A stretch of 64,000 nucleotides of DNA from Rhodospirillaceae bacterium (lineage in GTDB: Bacteria; Pseudomonadota; Alphaproteobacteria; Thalassobaculales; Thalassobaculaceae), in assembly GCA_018401495.1 (NCBI GenBank), contig JAGYJX010000006.1:310001-374000 (forward strand), read 5' to 3'. This document shows positions 10,369-21,766 of this stretch, piece after piece. A program made the translations under genes and the position numbers. A model generated the notes under the pieces. It saw nothing but the letters and a program-made list of their open reading frames with translations, was not told where the DNA came from and made no database searches. Positions within the stretch are counted from its first letter, which is position 1, and every line of letters begins with the position of its first letter.

Positions 10369-10569
10369 TCAGCGGAGCCGCTCGATCTGCTCGCGGATGA
10401 AGCCGGCATCGCGCAACAGGCGGTCGTCCAGTTCCAGCAGCAGGCGGATGCCCTCCCGGTGCCGACGCCACGCGATGAACGCCTCGAGGCCGCGCATCGG
10501 CAGGCCGGTAAGAGAGCGCAGCCGCGCGAACGAACCGGTGGCTTCGACGGTGACGCCGAGGGTCGACAT
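10369..10569 (-). CDS. DUF1127 small basic protein
   Basis: 66 residues. The YjiS-like DUF1127 pattern is visible in the C-terminal half: a helix with FIAWRRHREGIRLLLELDD followed by RLLRDAGFIREQIERL. Alphaproteobacterial DUF1127 proteins are often small arginine-rich post-transcriptional or stress-linked factors that bind RNA; that role is inferred from the family only. The stop is 3 bases from the stop of the convergent hydratase gene. The gap of about 175 bases up to hemF holds nothing else recognised. Confidence 0.85.
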   Translation of the reverse strand: MSTLGVTVEATGSFARLRSLTGLPMRGLEAFIAWRRHREGIRLLLELDDRLLRDAGFIREQIERLR

Positions 10570-10744
10570 GACGCTTCTCCAGGATGGTCGAGGGCGGGGC
10601 GCGCCCTGGCGGCCCGTTACCGCTGGCGTCTAAATGGCCAAACCGGGGGCGCCCGCAAACCGCCAAGCGGCGATGGCCGCCATGCGCGTAACGCAACGCT
10701 CTCCTGGATGACGCGCTTCTCGACCGTCCCGGTCTTGGTCGGGG

Positions 10745-11593
10745 TCAGGGCCAGATCACCTCTGGCGGCAGGCTCATCAGGATCGCCTCGACGTTGCCGC
10801 CGGTCTTCAGCCCGAACAGCGTGCCGCGGTCGTACAGCAGATTGAACTCGACGTAGCGCCCGCGGCGGACCAGTTGGTGACGCCGTTCCTCGTCACTCCA
10901 GGCTTGGTTCATGCGGCGCTCGACCAACTTGGGGTAGATGTCGAGGAAGGCGAGCCCGACGTCCCGGGTGAACGCCAGGTCAGCGGTGAAGTCGCGGTCG
11001 ACGTAGTCGTAGAAGATGCCGCCGACGCCGCGCGGCTCGTTGCGGTGTTTCAGGAAGAAGTACTCGTCGCACCAGGCCTTGAAGCGGGGATAGTAGGCTG
11101 GGTCATGGGCATCGCAGGCCGCTTGCATGGCGGCGTGGAAGGCGCGGGTGTCCGCCTCGTCCGGGACCATCGGCGTCAAATCGGCGCCGCCGCCGAACCA
11201 GCTCTTGGTGGTCGCGATGTGCCGGGTGTTCATGTGCACGGCTGGCACCCGCGGCGAGTGCTGGTGGGCTACCAGCGAGATGCCGCTGGCGAAGAACCGG
11301 GGGTCCTCGGCCGCTCCCGGGATCGAGGCGCGAAACTCCTCGGAGAACTCGCCGTGAACCGTCGAGACGTTGACCCCGACTTTTTCGAACACACGGCCGT
11401 GCATCACCGCCATCACACCGCCGCCGCCGCCCTCTCGCTCCCAGGGCTTGAACGTGAAGCGCCCCGCCGGCCGATCGCGAAACGGCCCGTCATAGGCGTC
11501 CTCCAGGGCCTCGAAGGCAGCGCAGATGCGATCGCGCAACGTCTCGAACCAGACGCGTGCCGTTGTGCGCTCAGCCTCGGTGGAGAGATACAT
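10745..11593 (-). CDS. hemF: Oxygen-dependent coproporphyrinogen III oxidase
   Basis: 282 residues, full length for HemF. Strong family blocks are present: [78 protein letters not shown] and the near-terminal [19 protein letters not shown]. The enzyme decarboxylates coproporphyrinogen III to protoporphyrinogen IX with O2 in heme synthesis, so an aerobic lifestyle is implied. The next minus-strand gene, upstream of hemF, is about 105 bases away and appears unrelated. Confidence 0.97.
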   Translation of the reverse strand: MYLSTEAERTTARVWFETLRDRICAAFEALEDAYDGPFRDRPAGRFTFKPWEREGGGGGVMAVMHGRVFEKVGVNVSTVHGEFSEEFRASIPGAAEDPRFFASGISLVAHQHSPRVPAVHMNTRHIATTKSWFGGGADLTPMVPDEADTRAFHAAMQAACDAHDPAYYPRFKAWCDEYFFLKHRNEPRGVGGIFYDYVDRDFTADLAFTRDVGLAFLDIYPKLVERRMNQAWSDEERRHQLVRRGRYVEFNLLYDRGTLFGLKTGGNVEAILMSLPPEVIWP

Positions 11594-11698
11594 CGCGTGC
11601 TCCGTCTGCCCTCAAACCATCACCCCGGTCTTGATGCCCCAGGTCGGTCCGCGACGCAAACCGGATCGCACGGCACGGCAACGGACAACGTCCGGTGA

Positions 11699-12277
11699 TC
11701 AGCCCGGAGCCCGGCTCTTGCCGGTGTCGCTGCCCCCGCCGATGGGTCTCGATGGCGGCTGCGGTGCTTCATCCTTGGTCTTCGCCCGGTTCTCAAGCTT
11801 CGGAGCGGTGTCGAGCGGCTTAGCCTTTGTCGGGCCCTTGGCTTTCACGCCTCCGGAGAACATCGCAACCTCGAGCAGCCGCTCGCATTGCCCCTTGAAC
11901 TCGGCGGGTGCCTTGTACTTCATGGCGCCGGCCAGCTTCTCCCGGGCCTCCTTGATTTTCTTGCCGCGCAACTCGGGATCGTCTGACTTGGCGGCGTCCA
12001 GCGCGCCCTTTGCGGCAATCGCGGTCGCCTTCATGAACCCGTGCAGCAACAGGGAGTCGAGCACTCCGCGCGCCTGCTTTGAGTAGTCGCCCGGCAATTT
12101 GGGGTTCTTGAGGGTCTCGACCAGGCGCTTGGCAGCCCCCTCGCAACGGTCGGTATTGCCGGCTTCGGCGTGCGACTTCATGTGGGCGAGAGCAGCCTCT
12201 ATGGAGGTCTTCATCGCCTCAAGTCTGCGGGCTTCGGCCTCGGCCTTTTCGTCGTTCTTGTCGGAGCGTCCAAACAT
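11699..12277 (-). CDS. Unknown charged helical protein
   Basis: 192 residues, not recognised. It has no signal peptide or membrane helix. The N-terminal two thirds look all-helical and rich in Lys, Glu and Ala (for example AKRLVETLKNPKL and KKIKEAREKLAGAMKY), perhaps a short helical-repeat domain; the last 40 residues are a disordered Lys/Pro/Gly tail. Codon use is like the neighbours, and one clean frame from ATG to stop supports a real gene. The upstream side (about 12300-12345) is unusually AT-rich for this genome and probably holds its promoter. Confidence 0.65.
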   Translation of the reverse strand: MFGRSDKNDEKAEAEARRLEAMKTSIEAALAHMKSHAEAGNTDRCEGAAKRLVETLKNPKLPGDYSKQARGVLDSLLLHGFMKATAIAAKGALDAAKSDDPELRGKKIKEAREKLAGAMKYKAPAEFKGQCERLLEVAMFSGGVKAKGPTKAKPLDTAPKLENRAKTKDEAPQPPSRPIGGGSDTGKSRAPG

Positions 12278-12412
12278 GCGGTGTTCCTCCGCTTTCAGCG
12301 TCGCAACATAGCATTAAGAAAATAATAACGTAACTTGCTAGATCGGGGCGCCGAACCCTGATCAATTGCCCGATATTTTAGAAAACTTGCTGGGTATTCT
12401 CCGGTCGAACGG

Positions 12413-12446
12413 ACAGCGGGCCCGATCCGCCGACCGGGCCCGCTGT
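12413..12446. terminator. Strong hairpin, likely terminator of the cupin gene
   Basis: A perfect 12-bp stem (ACAGCGGGCCCG at 12413-12424 paired with 12435-12446) with a 10-base loop. It lies about 50 bases past the stop of the minus-strand cupin gene. No T-tract follows, so factor-assisted termination or 3'-end protection is as likely as intrinsic termination. The rest of the gap to 12278 shows only the AT-rich promoter stretch. Confidence 0.6.
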
Positions 12447-12498
12447 TCGCAGTCGGATGATTCCGGCAAGGCGCGGGTGCCGGTCCGCCGGCATCCGC

Positions 12499-12954
12499 TC
12501 AGAGGTCGACCCGTTCCTCCGACACGGCCTTGCGCGCCGCCTTGTTGAAGCGGTCGGCGTAGATCGGGCGCTCGCCCGTGGTGGGACCCGGGTACTGCAC
12601 GATCAGGATTTCGCCGCCGGTTTCGGTGCGGAACTCACCTTCGAAATGCGGGTCCGGGTGGAACAGCATGCTCCCCGGCGTGATCACCGTCCCGTCGATC
12701 GTGAACTCACCCTTCAGCACATACCAGATCTGGGCAAACCCGTGATAGTGCTCGGGATGATAGGCGCCGGGGTCGAGGCGCAGGATGCCGGCGTTCGGCT
12801 CGGTGGGTCTTTCCGGCCGGGGATGGAACAGCATCTTTCCGGTCTCGCCGGGCCAGCGGATCGTCTCCCACTCCATGTCGTCGACGTGCCTGACGTCGTA
12901 GGGCAAGTGGTCCTTGCGGGATGCCTCGCGCGGCGACGGGGTCTGCTGAGTCAT
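12499..12954 (-). CDS. Cupin-domain protein
   Basis: 151 residues, a single small cupin barrel. Motif 1 is YHPEHYHGFAQIWYVLKGEF (His, His and Glu-region metal ligands; the usual Glu is replaced by Gln/Trp in QIWY), and motif 2 is PGSMLFHPDPHFEG. Such proteins bind a metal and may be enzymes or sensors; no substrate is evident. It lies 22 bases downstream of the XRE-cupin regulator gene on the same strand and is probably cotranscribed with it and under its control. Confidence 0.8.
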   Translation of the reverse strand: MTQQTPSPREASRKDHLPYDVRHVDDMEWETIRWPGETGKMLFHPRPERPTEPNAGILRLDPGAYHPEHYHGFAQIWYVLKGEFTIDGTVITPGSMLFHPDPHFEGEFRTETGGEILIVQYPGPTTGERPIYADRFNKAARKAVSEERVDL

Positions 12955-12976
12955 GGCATTTCCTCCTTGCTGCTGT

Positions 12977-13603
12977 TTAGCCGGGTGCGGCGGACAGCCG
13001 CCACCATTCGAGGGGTTCAGCGCCGTCGGCAGGAGCCGAGACGGTCATCACGACGTGGGCTTCCTGGTCGCCGACGTTCTCGGCTCGGTGCGGCAACGCG
13101 GAGTCGATCAGGATGCCGTCCCCGGCACCGAGGCGGTGGCGCTGGCCGCCGACGTGGAACAGGATCTCCCCGCTCAACACCAAGCAATGCTCCTGCCCCG
13201 GGTGCGAGACCAGGGTCTCCATGGCTTCCCGAAGCGGGAACACGAGATGGAACACTTCGAGCCGGTCGAGGGGCGCGCCGCCTGCCAGCGGTCGCCAGCG
13301 GTACCCTGTCCCGGGCACCTCTGAAAACTCGGACCGGTTGCCACGATGGACTGTCACCGAGGTGCGCTCCGGGGCGTTCCGATCGGCGAACAGGTCATGC
13401 AGCCCGAGACCGAGCGCGTCCGCGATCCGGATCATGTTGGCGATCGACGCCGAGGCCTGGCCCCGCTCCAGCCGGGACAGGAACCCTTCCGACAGATCCG
13501 CCCGGCCGGCCAGGTCGGACAGGGTCATCCCGGAGGCGTTGCGCGCGGCGCGAATCCGCCGGCCAAGCTCCTGGGTGACGACGTTGATTCGCCCTTCGTC
13601 CAT
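12977..13603 (-). CDS. XRE-family regulator with C-terminal cupin domain
   Basis: 208 residues. The N-terminal helix-turn-helix (about residues 10-65) reads LGRRIRAARNASGMTLSDLA then LSEGFLSRLERGQASASIAN. After a short linker, a cupin barrel carries HPGQEHCLVLSGEILFHVGG and GDGILIDSALPHRAEN. This SutR/PuuR-like architecture senses small metabolites such as amines or sulfur compounds in other bacteria; the ligand here is unknown. I use ATG 13603; an in-frame TTG at 13621 is possible. The adjacent cupin gene is its likely target, together with autoregulation through the palindrome at 13636-13647. Confidence 0.88.
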   Translation of the reverse strand: MDEGRINVVTQELGRRIRAARNASGMTLSDLAGRADLSEGFLSRLERGQASASIANMIRIADALGLGLHDLFADRNAPERTSVTVHRGNRSEFSEVPGTGYRWRPLAGGAPLDRLEVFHLVFPLREAMETLVSHPGQEHCLVLSGEILFHVGGQRHRLGAGDGILIDSALPHRAENVGDQEAHVVMTVSAPADGAEPLEWWRLSAAPG

Positions 13604-13635
13604 GGCGATAGACTGCAGCAATCTGTCGTCAGGGG

Positions 13636-13647
13636 CAATTAAAATTG
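13636..13647. promoter_or_regulatory. Candidate operator upstream of the XRE-cupin regulator
   Basis: CAATT-AA-AATTG, a perfect 5+5 inverted repeat in an AT-rich patch about 33 bases upstream of the regulator start. The position fits autoregulation by an XRE dimer. It also lies in the gap shared with the divergent secreted-repeat gene. Inference only. Confidence 0.3.
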
Positions 13648-13876
13648 TTTCTTATGCAAGTCCGGCTTGGCCTTTAGTCTCCGCAGAGCACAATTCAAGT
13701 ATCAAGATTTTCAGATGAGCGCCCGCTGTCGCAGAGACGGTCTCGTTGAAGATGCGCAAGGCAACGTCCGATTTTTCTCGGAACATCCAAGCTAGTGCGC
13801 GTGTTCAGTGTGCTTCGGGGGCGGATCGTAAGGCTCGATAAAGCCTTCGTCCTGCAGTTAAGTCTGGAGTTTTATC

Positions 13877-14308
13877 ATGAGTACCCACAGCATCTTCCGG
13901 CGCTATGCCGCACCAATGATTGTCACTTGCGCGCTTGCGGGGGTTCCGGCGTTGGCGGTGGCGCAGAGCGCGGATCGAAGCGCGGACAGCTACCCACACA
14001 CGGCGCGAGAAGCGCAGAATCCCGTCAGCGCGCCGAAGCGCGAAGAGACCCGGACCGACGGCACCCGGGGTTCCGCGAGCGGTGACCTCAGCCCCCACAC
14101 CCGACGCGAGGCTCAGAATCCGGTCAGCGCACCCAGCGGCGAGGCCGACCGCGGGACCGCAGCGGGCCAGCGCGGCGTGACGACCGGCAATGTCAGCCCG
14201 CAGTCCGACCGCGAACGGCAGAATCCGGCCAGCGCGGGCAACACGCCGACCATGGGGCTCGGCTCCGACGAGGATGAGCGTCGCACCCGTCAGCGCCCGC
14301 AGAACTGA
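13877..14308 (+). CDS. Secreted small protein with three QNPxSA repeats
   Basis: 143 residues, not matched to a named family. A signal peptide is clear: RR near residue 8, a hydrophobic core, and AVA-Q cleavage at about residue 29/30. The mature part is hydrophilic and disordered-looking and contains three related 16-residue units at residues 38-53 (SYPHTAREAQNPVSAP), 71-86 (LSPHTRREAQNPVSAP) and 106-121 (VSPQSDRERQNPASAG), spaced by 33-35 residues. The C-terminus is very charged. The ATG at 13877 is the only sensible start. It stands alone, divergent from the XRE-cupin gene, and is closed by a strong hairpin near 14400. Confidence 0.7.
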   Translation: MSTHSIFRRYAAPMIVTCALAGVPALAVAQSADRSADSYPHTAREAQNPVSAPKREETRTDGTRGSASGDLSPHTRREAQNPVSAPSGEADRGTAAGQRGVTTGNVSPQSDRERQNPASAGNTPTMGLGSDEDERRTRQRPQN

Positions 14309-14388
14309 CCGATCGAACGAGCGCGGGCCGATCAACCCGCGAGACCCACGACAGCGGGTCGTCGGTTGGCTTGAGAGTGAACAATCAA

Positions 14389-14417
14389 ACGGGGCCGGCG
14401 CTTTGCGCCGGCCCCGT
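14389..14417. terminator. Bidirectional terminator hairpin
   Basis: A perfect 13-bp stem (ACGGGGCCGGCGC paired with 14405-14417) with a TTT loop lies between two convergent genes, the secreted repeat protein and nrdJ. The 28-base palindrome can serve both strands. No long T-run flanks it. Confidence 0.75.
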
Positions 14418-14457
14418 ACGATTCACCGTCTCGCCGTATCGTCGAGGCGGTCGCCGG

Positions 14458-18212
<3,755 letters not shown>

Positions 18213-18667
18213 CGCTGTGACTCCCTGACCATCCCATGCCGGCACGCGAGGCAGCGAGCCTCATCGTGTGACGCGGAACCATATCTTGTGTGTGTCGAAG
18301 GTCAGGCTACAGAATGTGGGGGAGGCTGCGCAAGCGGGAAAAATGAAGAGACGTTAATTTTCCCGATGCCGCTTTCAGATCTGTTGCTCAAAATCCACAA
18401 TCGGATTCAATCTGGAATGAATCGCTTCGGTTCACGCCGTTTCGAGCCGCGACCGATGTTGATCTCTGTACGGCAGGCTCGGGAGGTCTGACGCGGTGGG
18501 CGTGCCACTCCGCGCAGAACGATGGGTGTCCAGCGTCATGCACCGCGCCCCCACGTTCCAGACGGTCCTTAGATTGTGGCAACATGCCGATCAGCGCAAC
18601 AGATTTTGTGGGAGAGCTGGCGCGCCGGTCTATATCTAGCCGCCGCTGCCACGCTGGGACGCTGCGG
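18213..18667. other. Intergenic region upstream of nrdJ
   Basis: About 455 bases between nrdJ and the DMT transporter gene, both on the minus strand. The nrdJ-proximal part holds a candidate NrdR box (separate entry) and an AT-richer patch (about 18345-18365) that could be promoter. I looked for a cobalamin riboswitch and could not identify a convincing B12 box. No tRNA or credible small gene was seen. Confidence 0.5.
18276..18291 (-). promoter_or_regulatory. Candidate NrdR box upstream of nrdJ
   Basis: On the minus strand the site reads ACACAAGATATGGTTC, matching about 12 of 16 positions of the NrdR-box pattern ACACwATATATwGTGT. It lies 64 bases upstream of the nrdJ start. NrdR represses ribonucleotide reductase genes in most bacteria. 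Usually two boxes occur; I found only one, so this is tentative. Confidence 0.35.
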
Positions 18668-19588
18668 TCACACCGTCCGGCGCCGGCTCTGCGCCAGCGC
18701 GATGCCGGCGAGCACCACCACGCCGCCGACGAGCTGGATGCCGTTCAGGGCTTCGCCGAGGACGACCGCGGCGAGGGCCACGCTGACCACCGGCTCCAGG
18801 TTGCCGGCGACCGCGGTGGTCACGGCGCCGAGCCGCTGGATGGCGGCAAACAGGCAGGACAGGCCGACGGTGTAGGCCACCGCGTTGCCGGCCACGCCGA
18901 TCCAGCCGCTGGTCGTGGTCGGCAGGTCGATTGCGCCGTGGAACAGCAGCAGGGCCCCGCACACCAGGGCGCTGGCGCCCGCGACCACGGCTGTCAGCAA
19001 CATCGGCGGTATGTCGACGGTCAGCCGGCGCGAGACCTGGAACGAGACGGCGACGCAGGCACCGCCCCCGAAGGCCAGCGCGAGGCCGAGCGGGTCGGCG
19101 TGCGCCACACCGCCTTCCAGCACCAGGGCGATGCCGGCGAAGCCGACGCACAGCGCCAGCACCCGCCGAAGCGTCAGCCGCTCGTCGCCGATCAGGTGCG
19201 CGAGCGGGCCGACCATCAGGGGAAAGGTGAAGAACACCAGGCTCGCCACCGGCACCGGGATGGTGCGCACGCTGGTCATGTAGCCGTAGGAGGCGCCGGC
19301 CGACAGCAGCACCAGGACGGTCACCAGCGGCAGCCGGTGCCGCGCGATCGGCGCTATCCGCCCGGTGGCGGCCAGCAGCAGCCAGAGCCCGACGGCGGCA
19401 AAGGCGAAGCGTGCAAACTGCAGGGTCAGGGTTCCGGTGCCGCCGTCGAAGGCAAGCCGGGCAAAGGTTGGCGCGGCGCCGAAGAAAAGCGCCACCACGG
19501 CGACCAGGCCATAACCCGCCAGGGTGCCGGCGGCGGGCGGCGGAAGGGTCGGCCGGGGGATCGGCGGCGGGACGACGCGCGAGTTCAT
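18668..19588 (-). CDS. DMT-superfamily (EamA) transporter
   Basis: 306 residues with about ten hydrophobic helices arranged as two EamA repeats, for example LAGYGLVAVVALFFGAAPTF near the N-terminus, VPVASLVFFTFPLMVGPLAHLI mid-way in repeat one, and LEPVVSVALAAVVLGEAL at the end of repeat two. These inner-membrane proteins export or exchange metabolites such as amino acids or their analogues; no substrate can be named from sequence. A proline-rich stretch of about 20 residues precedes the first helix. It is monocistronic as far as visible. Confidence 0.88.
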   Translation of the reverse strand: MNSRVVPPPIPRPTLPPPAAGTLAGYGLVAVVALFFGAAPTFARLAFDGGTGTLTLQFARFAFAAVGLWLLLAATGRIAPIARHRLPLVTVLVLLSAGASYGYMTSVRTIPVPVASLVFFTFPLMVGPLAHLIGDERLTLRRVLALCVGFAGIALVLEGGVAHADPLGLALAFGGGACVAVSFQVSRRLTVDIPPMLLTAVVAGASALVCGALLLFHGAIDLPTTTSGWIGVAGNAVAYTVGLSCLFAAIQRLGAVTTAVAGNLEPVVSVALAAVVLGEALNGIQLVGGVVVLAGIALAQSRRRTV

Positions 19589-19726
19589 CGATCATGCTCA
19601 TACGGGGCCGGGGAACCGCGCGCAACGGCGCTCTCCGGCCACGCGCCCGGCGGCACTCAGGCTGGACGGCGGCGGGCTGCGATGACATAGTCCGGCCGCG
19701 TTGCGACCGGACGCCGAGGATCACGC

Positions 19727-20086
19727 ATGGACGTCGGACTGCGCCTGTTCACCTGGCTCAACGGCAAGCTCGTCGGCGAGGACGCCTACGGCAACCGGTA
19801 CTTCGTGCACAAGGCCGGGGTTAAGCGCGACGGGCGCGAAATGCGCTGGGTCGTCTATCTCGGCATGGCCGAAGCCTCGAAGGTTCCGCCGGATTGGCAC
19901 GGCTGGCTTCACCATTCGACGGACGTTCTGCCGGGCGGGCAGGAACCGCCGCGCTTCGCCTGGCAGAAGGAGCACATGCCGAACCTCACCGGCACTCGCT
20001 ACGCCTACCGGCCGCCGGGCCATGTGCTGCAGGGCGGCAAGCGCGAGCGGGCGACGGGCGACTACGAGCCCTGGACCCCGGCGTGA
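19727..20086 (+). CDS. NADH:ubiquinone oxidoreductase accessory subunit, NDUFA12 family
   Basis: 119 residues. The family hallmarks are LVGEDAYGNRYF, RRWVVY-like MRWVVYLGMAEASKVPP, WHGWLHH, and the C-terminal Y-x-PWTP ending. It is the bacterial homologue of the mitochondrial complex I B17.2 subunit and occurs almost only in alphaproteobacteria, which supports the taxonomic reading of the window. Next to it lie mlaD, a DUF2155 gene and aat, the usual neighbourhood in this class. Confidence 0.93.
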   Translation: MDVGLRLFTWLNGKLVGEDAYGNRYFVHKAGVKRDGREMRWVVYLGMAEASKVPPDWHGWLHHSTDVLPGGQEPPRFAWQKEHMPNLTGTRYAYRPPGHVLQGGKRERATGDYEPWTPA

Positions 20087-20100
20087 CCGGAGGCGCCGTC

Positions 20101-20593
20101 ATGCATCGCAGCCTGATCGAAACATTGATGGGCGCCCTGGTGCTGGGCGTTGCCGGGATGTTCCTGATGTTCGCCTACACCACCGCCGACCTCGGCCGTG
20201 GCGGCGGCTACGAGGTCCACGCCGATTTCACCACCGTCGGCTCGCTGCAGGGTCGGCAGCGACGTCCGGATGGCCGGCATCAAGGTCGGCAGCGTGGTCC
20301 GCCAGGAACTCAACCCCGAGACCTATCTGGCCCGCGTGACGTTGAGCATCGACTCCTCGGTGAAACTGCCGGGCGACACGTCCGCGTCGATCTCGAGCGA
20401 GGGCCTGCTCGGCGGCAACTTCGTCGACCTGGCGCCCGGGGGCGACGACCAGATGATCCGTTCGGGCGGGCAGATCCGGTTCACCCAGGACGCCGTCGAC
20501 ATGGTTCAACTGTTGAGCAAGTTCATCTTCTCGGCCGGACAGGCCGGTGCTGCCGGCGCGTCCGGTGGAGCGCCCGGCGCGGCGCCCAACTGA
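20101..20593 (+). CDS. mlaD: MlaD-type outer-membrane lipid transport protein (frameshifted)
   Basis: About 164 residues with one apparent frameshift near 20245-20260. The N-terminal helix LIETLMGALVLGVAGMFLMF anchors it in the inner membrane; the MCE domain follows with YEVHADFTTVGSL, then in the other frame GSDVRMAGIKVGSV, ASISSEGLLGGNFVDLAPGG and a C-terminal helix. In the family MlaD hexamers bind phospholipids and work with the MlaFEB ABC transporter; those partners are not in the window. An extra G in CAGGGTC explains the break (SLQVGSDV expected). Confidence 0.88.
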
Positions 20594-20676
20594 GCGGCCG
20601 CCGGCCGTCGAACCGCCGCATTGTTGCGGCCTGATTCGTTCCCTGTGCGACAGAGCTTTCCGAGAGAGATCCTGAC

Positions 20677-21117
20677 GTGGTGAAGCGACGGACCGGGCGC
20701 CGGGCGACAGGGGCGATCGTCGGCATGGCGCTGTGGGCGACAACGGCGTCGCCCGTCATGGCCGACGAGCCGGACTGGATCCTGCGACCGGTGGTGGTCC
20801 TGCAGGGACTCGACAAGGTGACGGCGCGGATCTCGACCGTGACCGCTCCGGTCGGGCAGACCGTCAGCTTCGGCACCCTGAGGATCTCGCCGCGCACCTG
20901 CCAGGAGCATCCGCCGACCCTGGCGCCGGAGAGCGCTGCGTTTCTGGAGATCGACGACCAGCCGCCGGACGAGTCGCCGAACCGGGTGTTCACCGGGTGG
21001 ATGTTCGCGTCCAGCCCCGGCCTGAACGCGCTGGAGCATCCGGTCTACGACGTCTGGGTGCTGTCCTGCAGCAGCGAGACGACCGCCGGCCAGTCGCCGT
21101 CGGCCGGTTCGAACTGA
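20677..21117 (+). CDS. DUF2155 secreted protein
   Basis: 146 residues from a GTG start preceded by GAGAGAG. A signal peptide runs to about residue 29 (MALWATTASPVMA-D). The DUF2155 core has VVVLQGLDKVTARISTV, FGTLRISPRTCQEHPPT, and FTGWMFASSPGLNALEHPVYDVWVLSC. The conserved cysteines (RTCQ and LSCSS) could form a disulfide in the periplasm. The function of the family is unknown; in alphaproteobacteria it sits with NDUFA12 and aat genes. Its last 73 bases overlap the convergent aat gene on the other strand. Confidence 0.87.
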   Translation: MVKRRTGRRATGAIVGMALWATTASPVMADEPDWILRPVVVLQGLDKVTARISTVTAPVGQTVSFGTLRISPRTCQEHPPTLAPESAAFLEIDDQPPDESPNRVFTGWMFASSPGLNALEHPVYDVWVLSCSSETTAGQSPSAGSN

Positions 21118-21698
21118 GCCGGCGTCGCGATCGCCCGCTGCAGGCGCTCGCGGTACTCGTCGCGCGGGATCTCGATCGCGCCGAAGCGCTGCAGGTGGCT
21201 GGTGATGAACTGACTGTCGAGCAGGACGAAGCCTCCGGCCTTCAGGCGCGCGACCAAATGCACCAGCGCCACCTTGGAAGCGTCGGTCTCACGGCTGAAC
21301 ATGCTTTCGCCGAAGAACGCCCCGCCGAGCCGGATGCCGTACAGGCCGCCGACCAGCGCCCCGTCGCGCCTCACCTCGATGGAATGGGCGTGGCCGCGGG
21401 CGTGAAGCGCGATGAAGAGCCGGAAGATCTCGTGGTTGATCCAGGTGTCGGGACGCCGCTCGGTGGCCGCCGCGCAGCCCTCGAGAGTGCCCGCGAAGTC
21501 GAGGTCGCAGGTAACCTGGAAGCGCCGCTGCCGCACCGTCTTGCGCAGGCTGCGCGCGATGTGGAAGCCGTCCAGGGGAAGAATGCCGCGCCGCTCCGGA
21601 TCGACGAAGAACAGCCGCGGGTCGTCGCGCCCCTCGGCCATCGGGAACACCCCGACGGCGTAGGCCTGAAGCAGCAGTTCGGGTTGCAGGTGAGCCAT
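21045..21698 (-). CDS. aat: Leucyl/phenylalanyl-tRNA--protein transferase
   Basis: 217 residues. It transfers Leu or Phe from tRNA to N-terminal Arg/Lys of proteins, marking them for ClpAP degradation. The family pattern is plain: LLLQAYAVGVFPMAE, FFVDPERRGILPLDGFHI, DTWINHEIFRLFIALH, HSIEVRRDGALVGGLYGIR and GGAFFGESMFSRETDASKVA. Full length for the short alphaproteobacterial form. The final 24 codons run antisense to the DUF2155 gene. It may share regulation with the accC cluster upstream but has its own 68-base gap. Confidence 0.97.
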   Translation of the reverse strand: MAHLQPELLLQAYAVGVFPMAEGRDDPRLFFVDPERRGILPLDGFHIARSLRKTVRQRRFQVTCDLDFAGTLEGCAAATERRPDTWINHEIFRLFIALHARGHAHSIEVRRDGALVGGLYGIRLGGAFFGESMFSRETDASKVALVHLVARLKAGGFVLLDSQFITSHLQRFGAIEIPRDEYRERLQRAIATPAQFEPADGDWPAVVSLLQDSTQTS

Positions 21699-21766
21699 GA
21701 TCGTTCACATGGGCGGCGTGACGGGGAATCGCCAGCGTCAACCCTTACCCCTGCTCCCGGTGACGG

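Noticed and set aside
18388..18585. Short open frame in the nrdJ leader
   Set aside because: No ribosome site, no family features, composition unlike neighbouring proteins.
18213..18667. Cobalamin riboswitch upstream of nrdJ
   Set aside because: I could not find the conserved B12-box pattern; a covariance-model search would be decisive.
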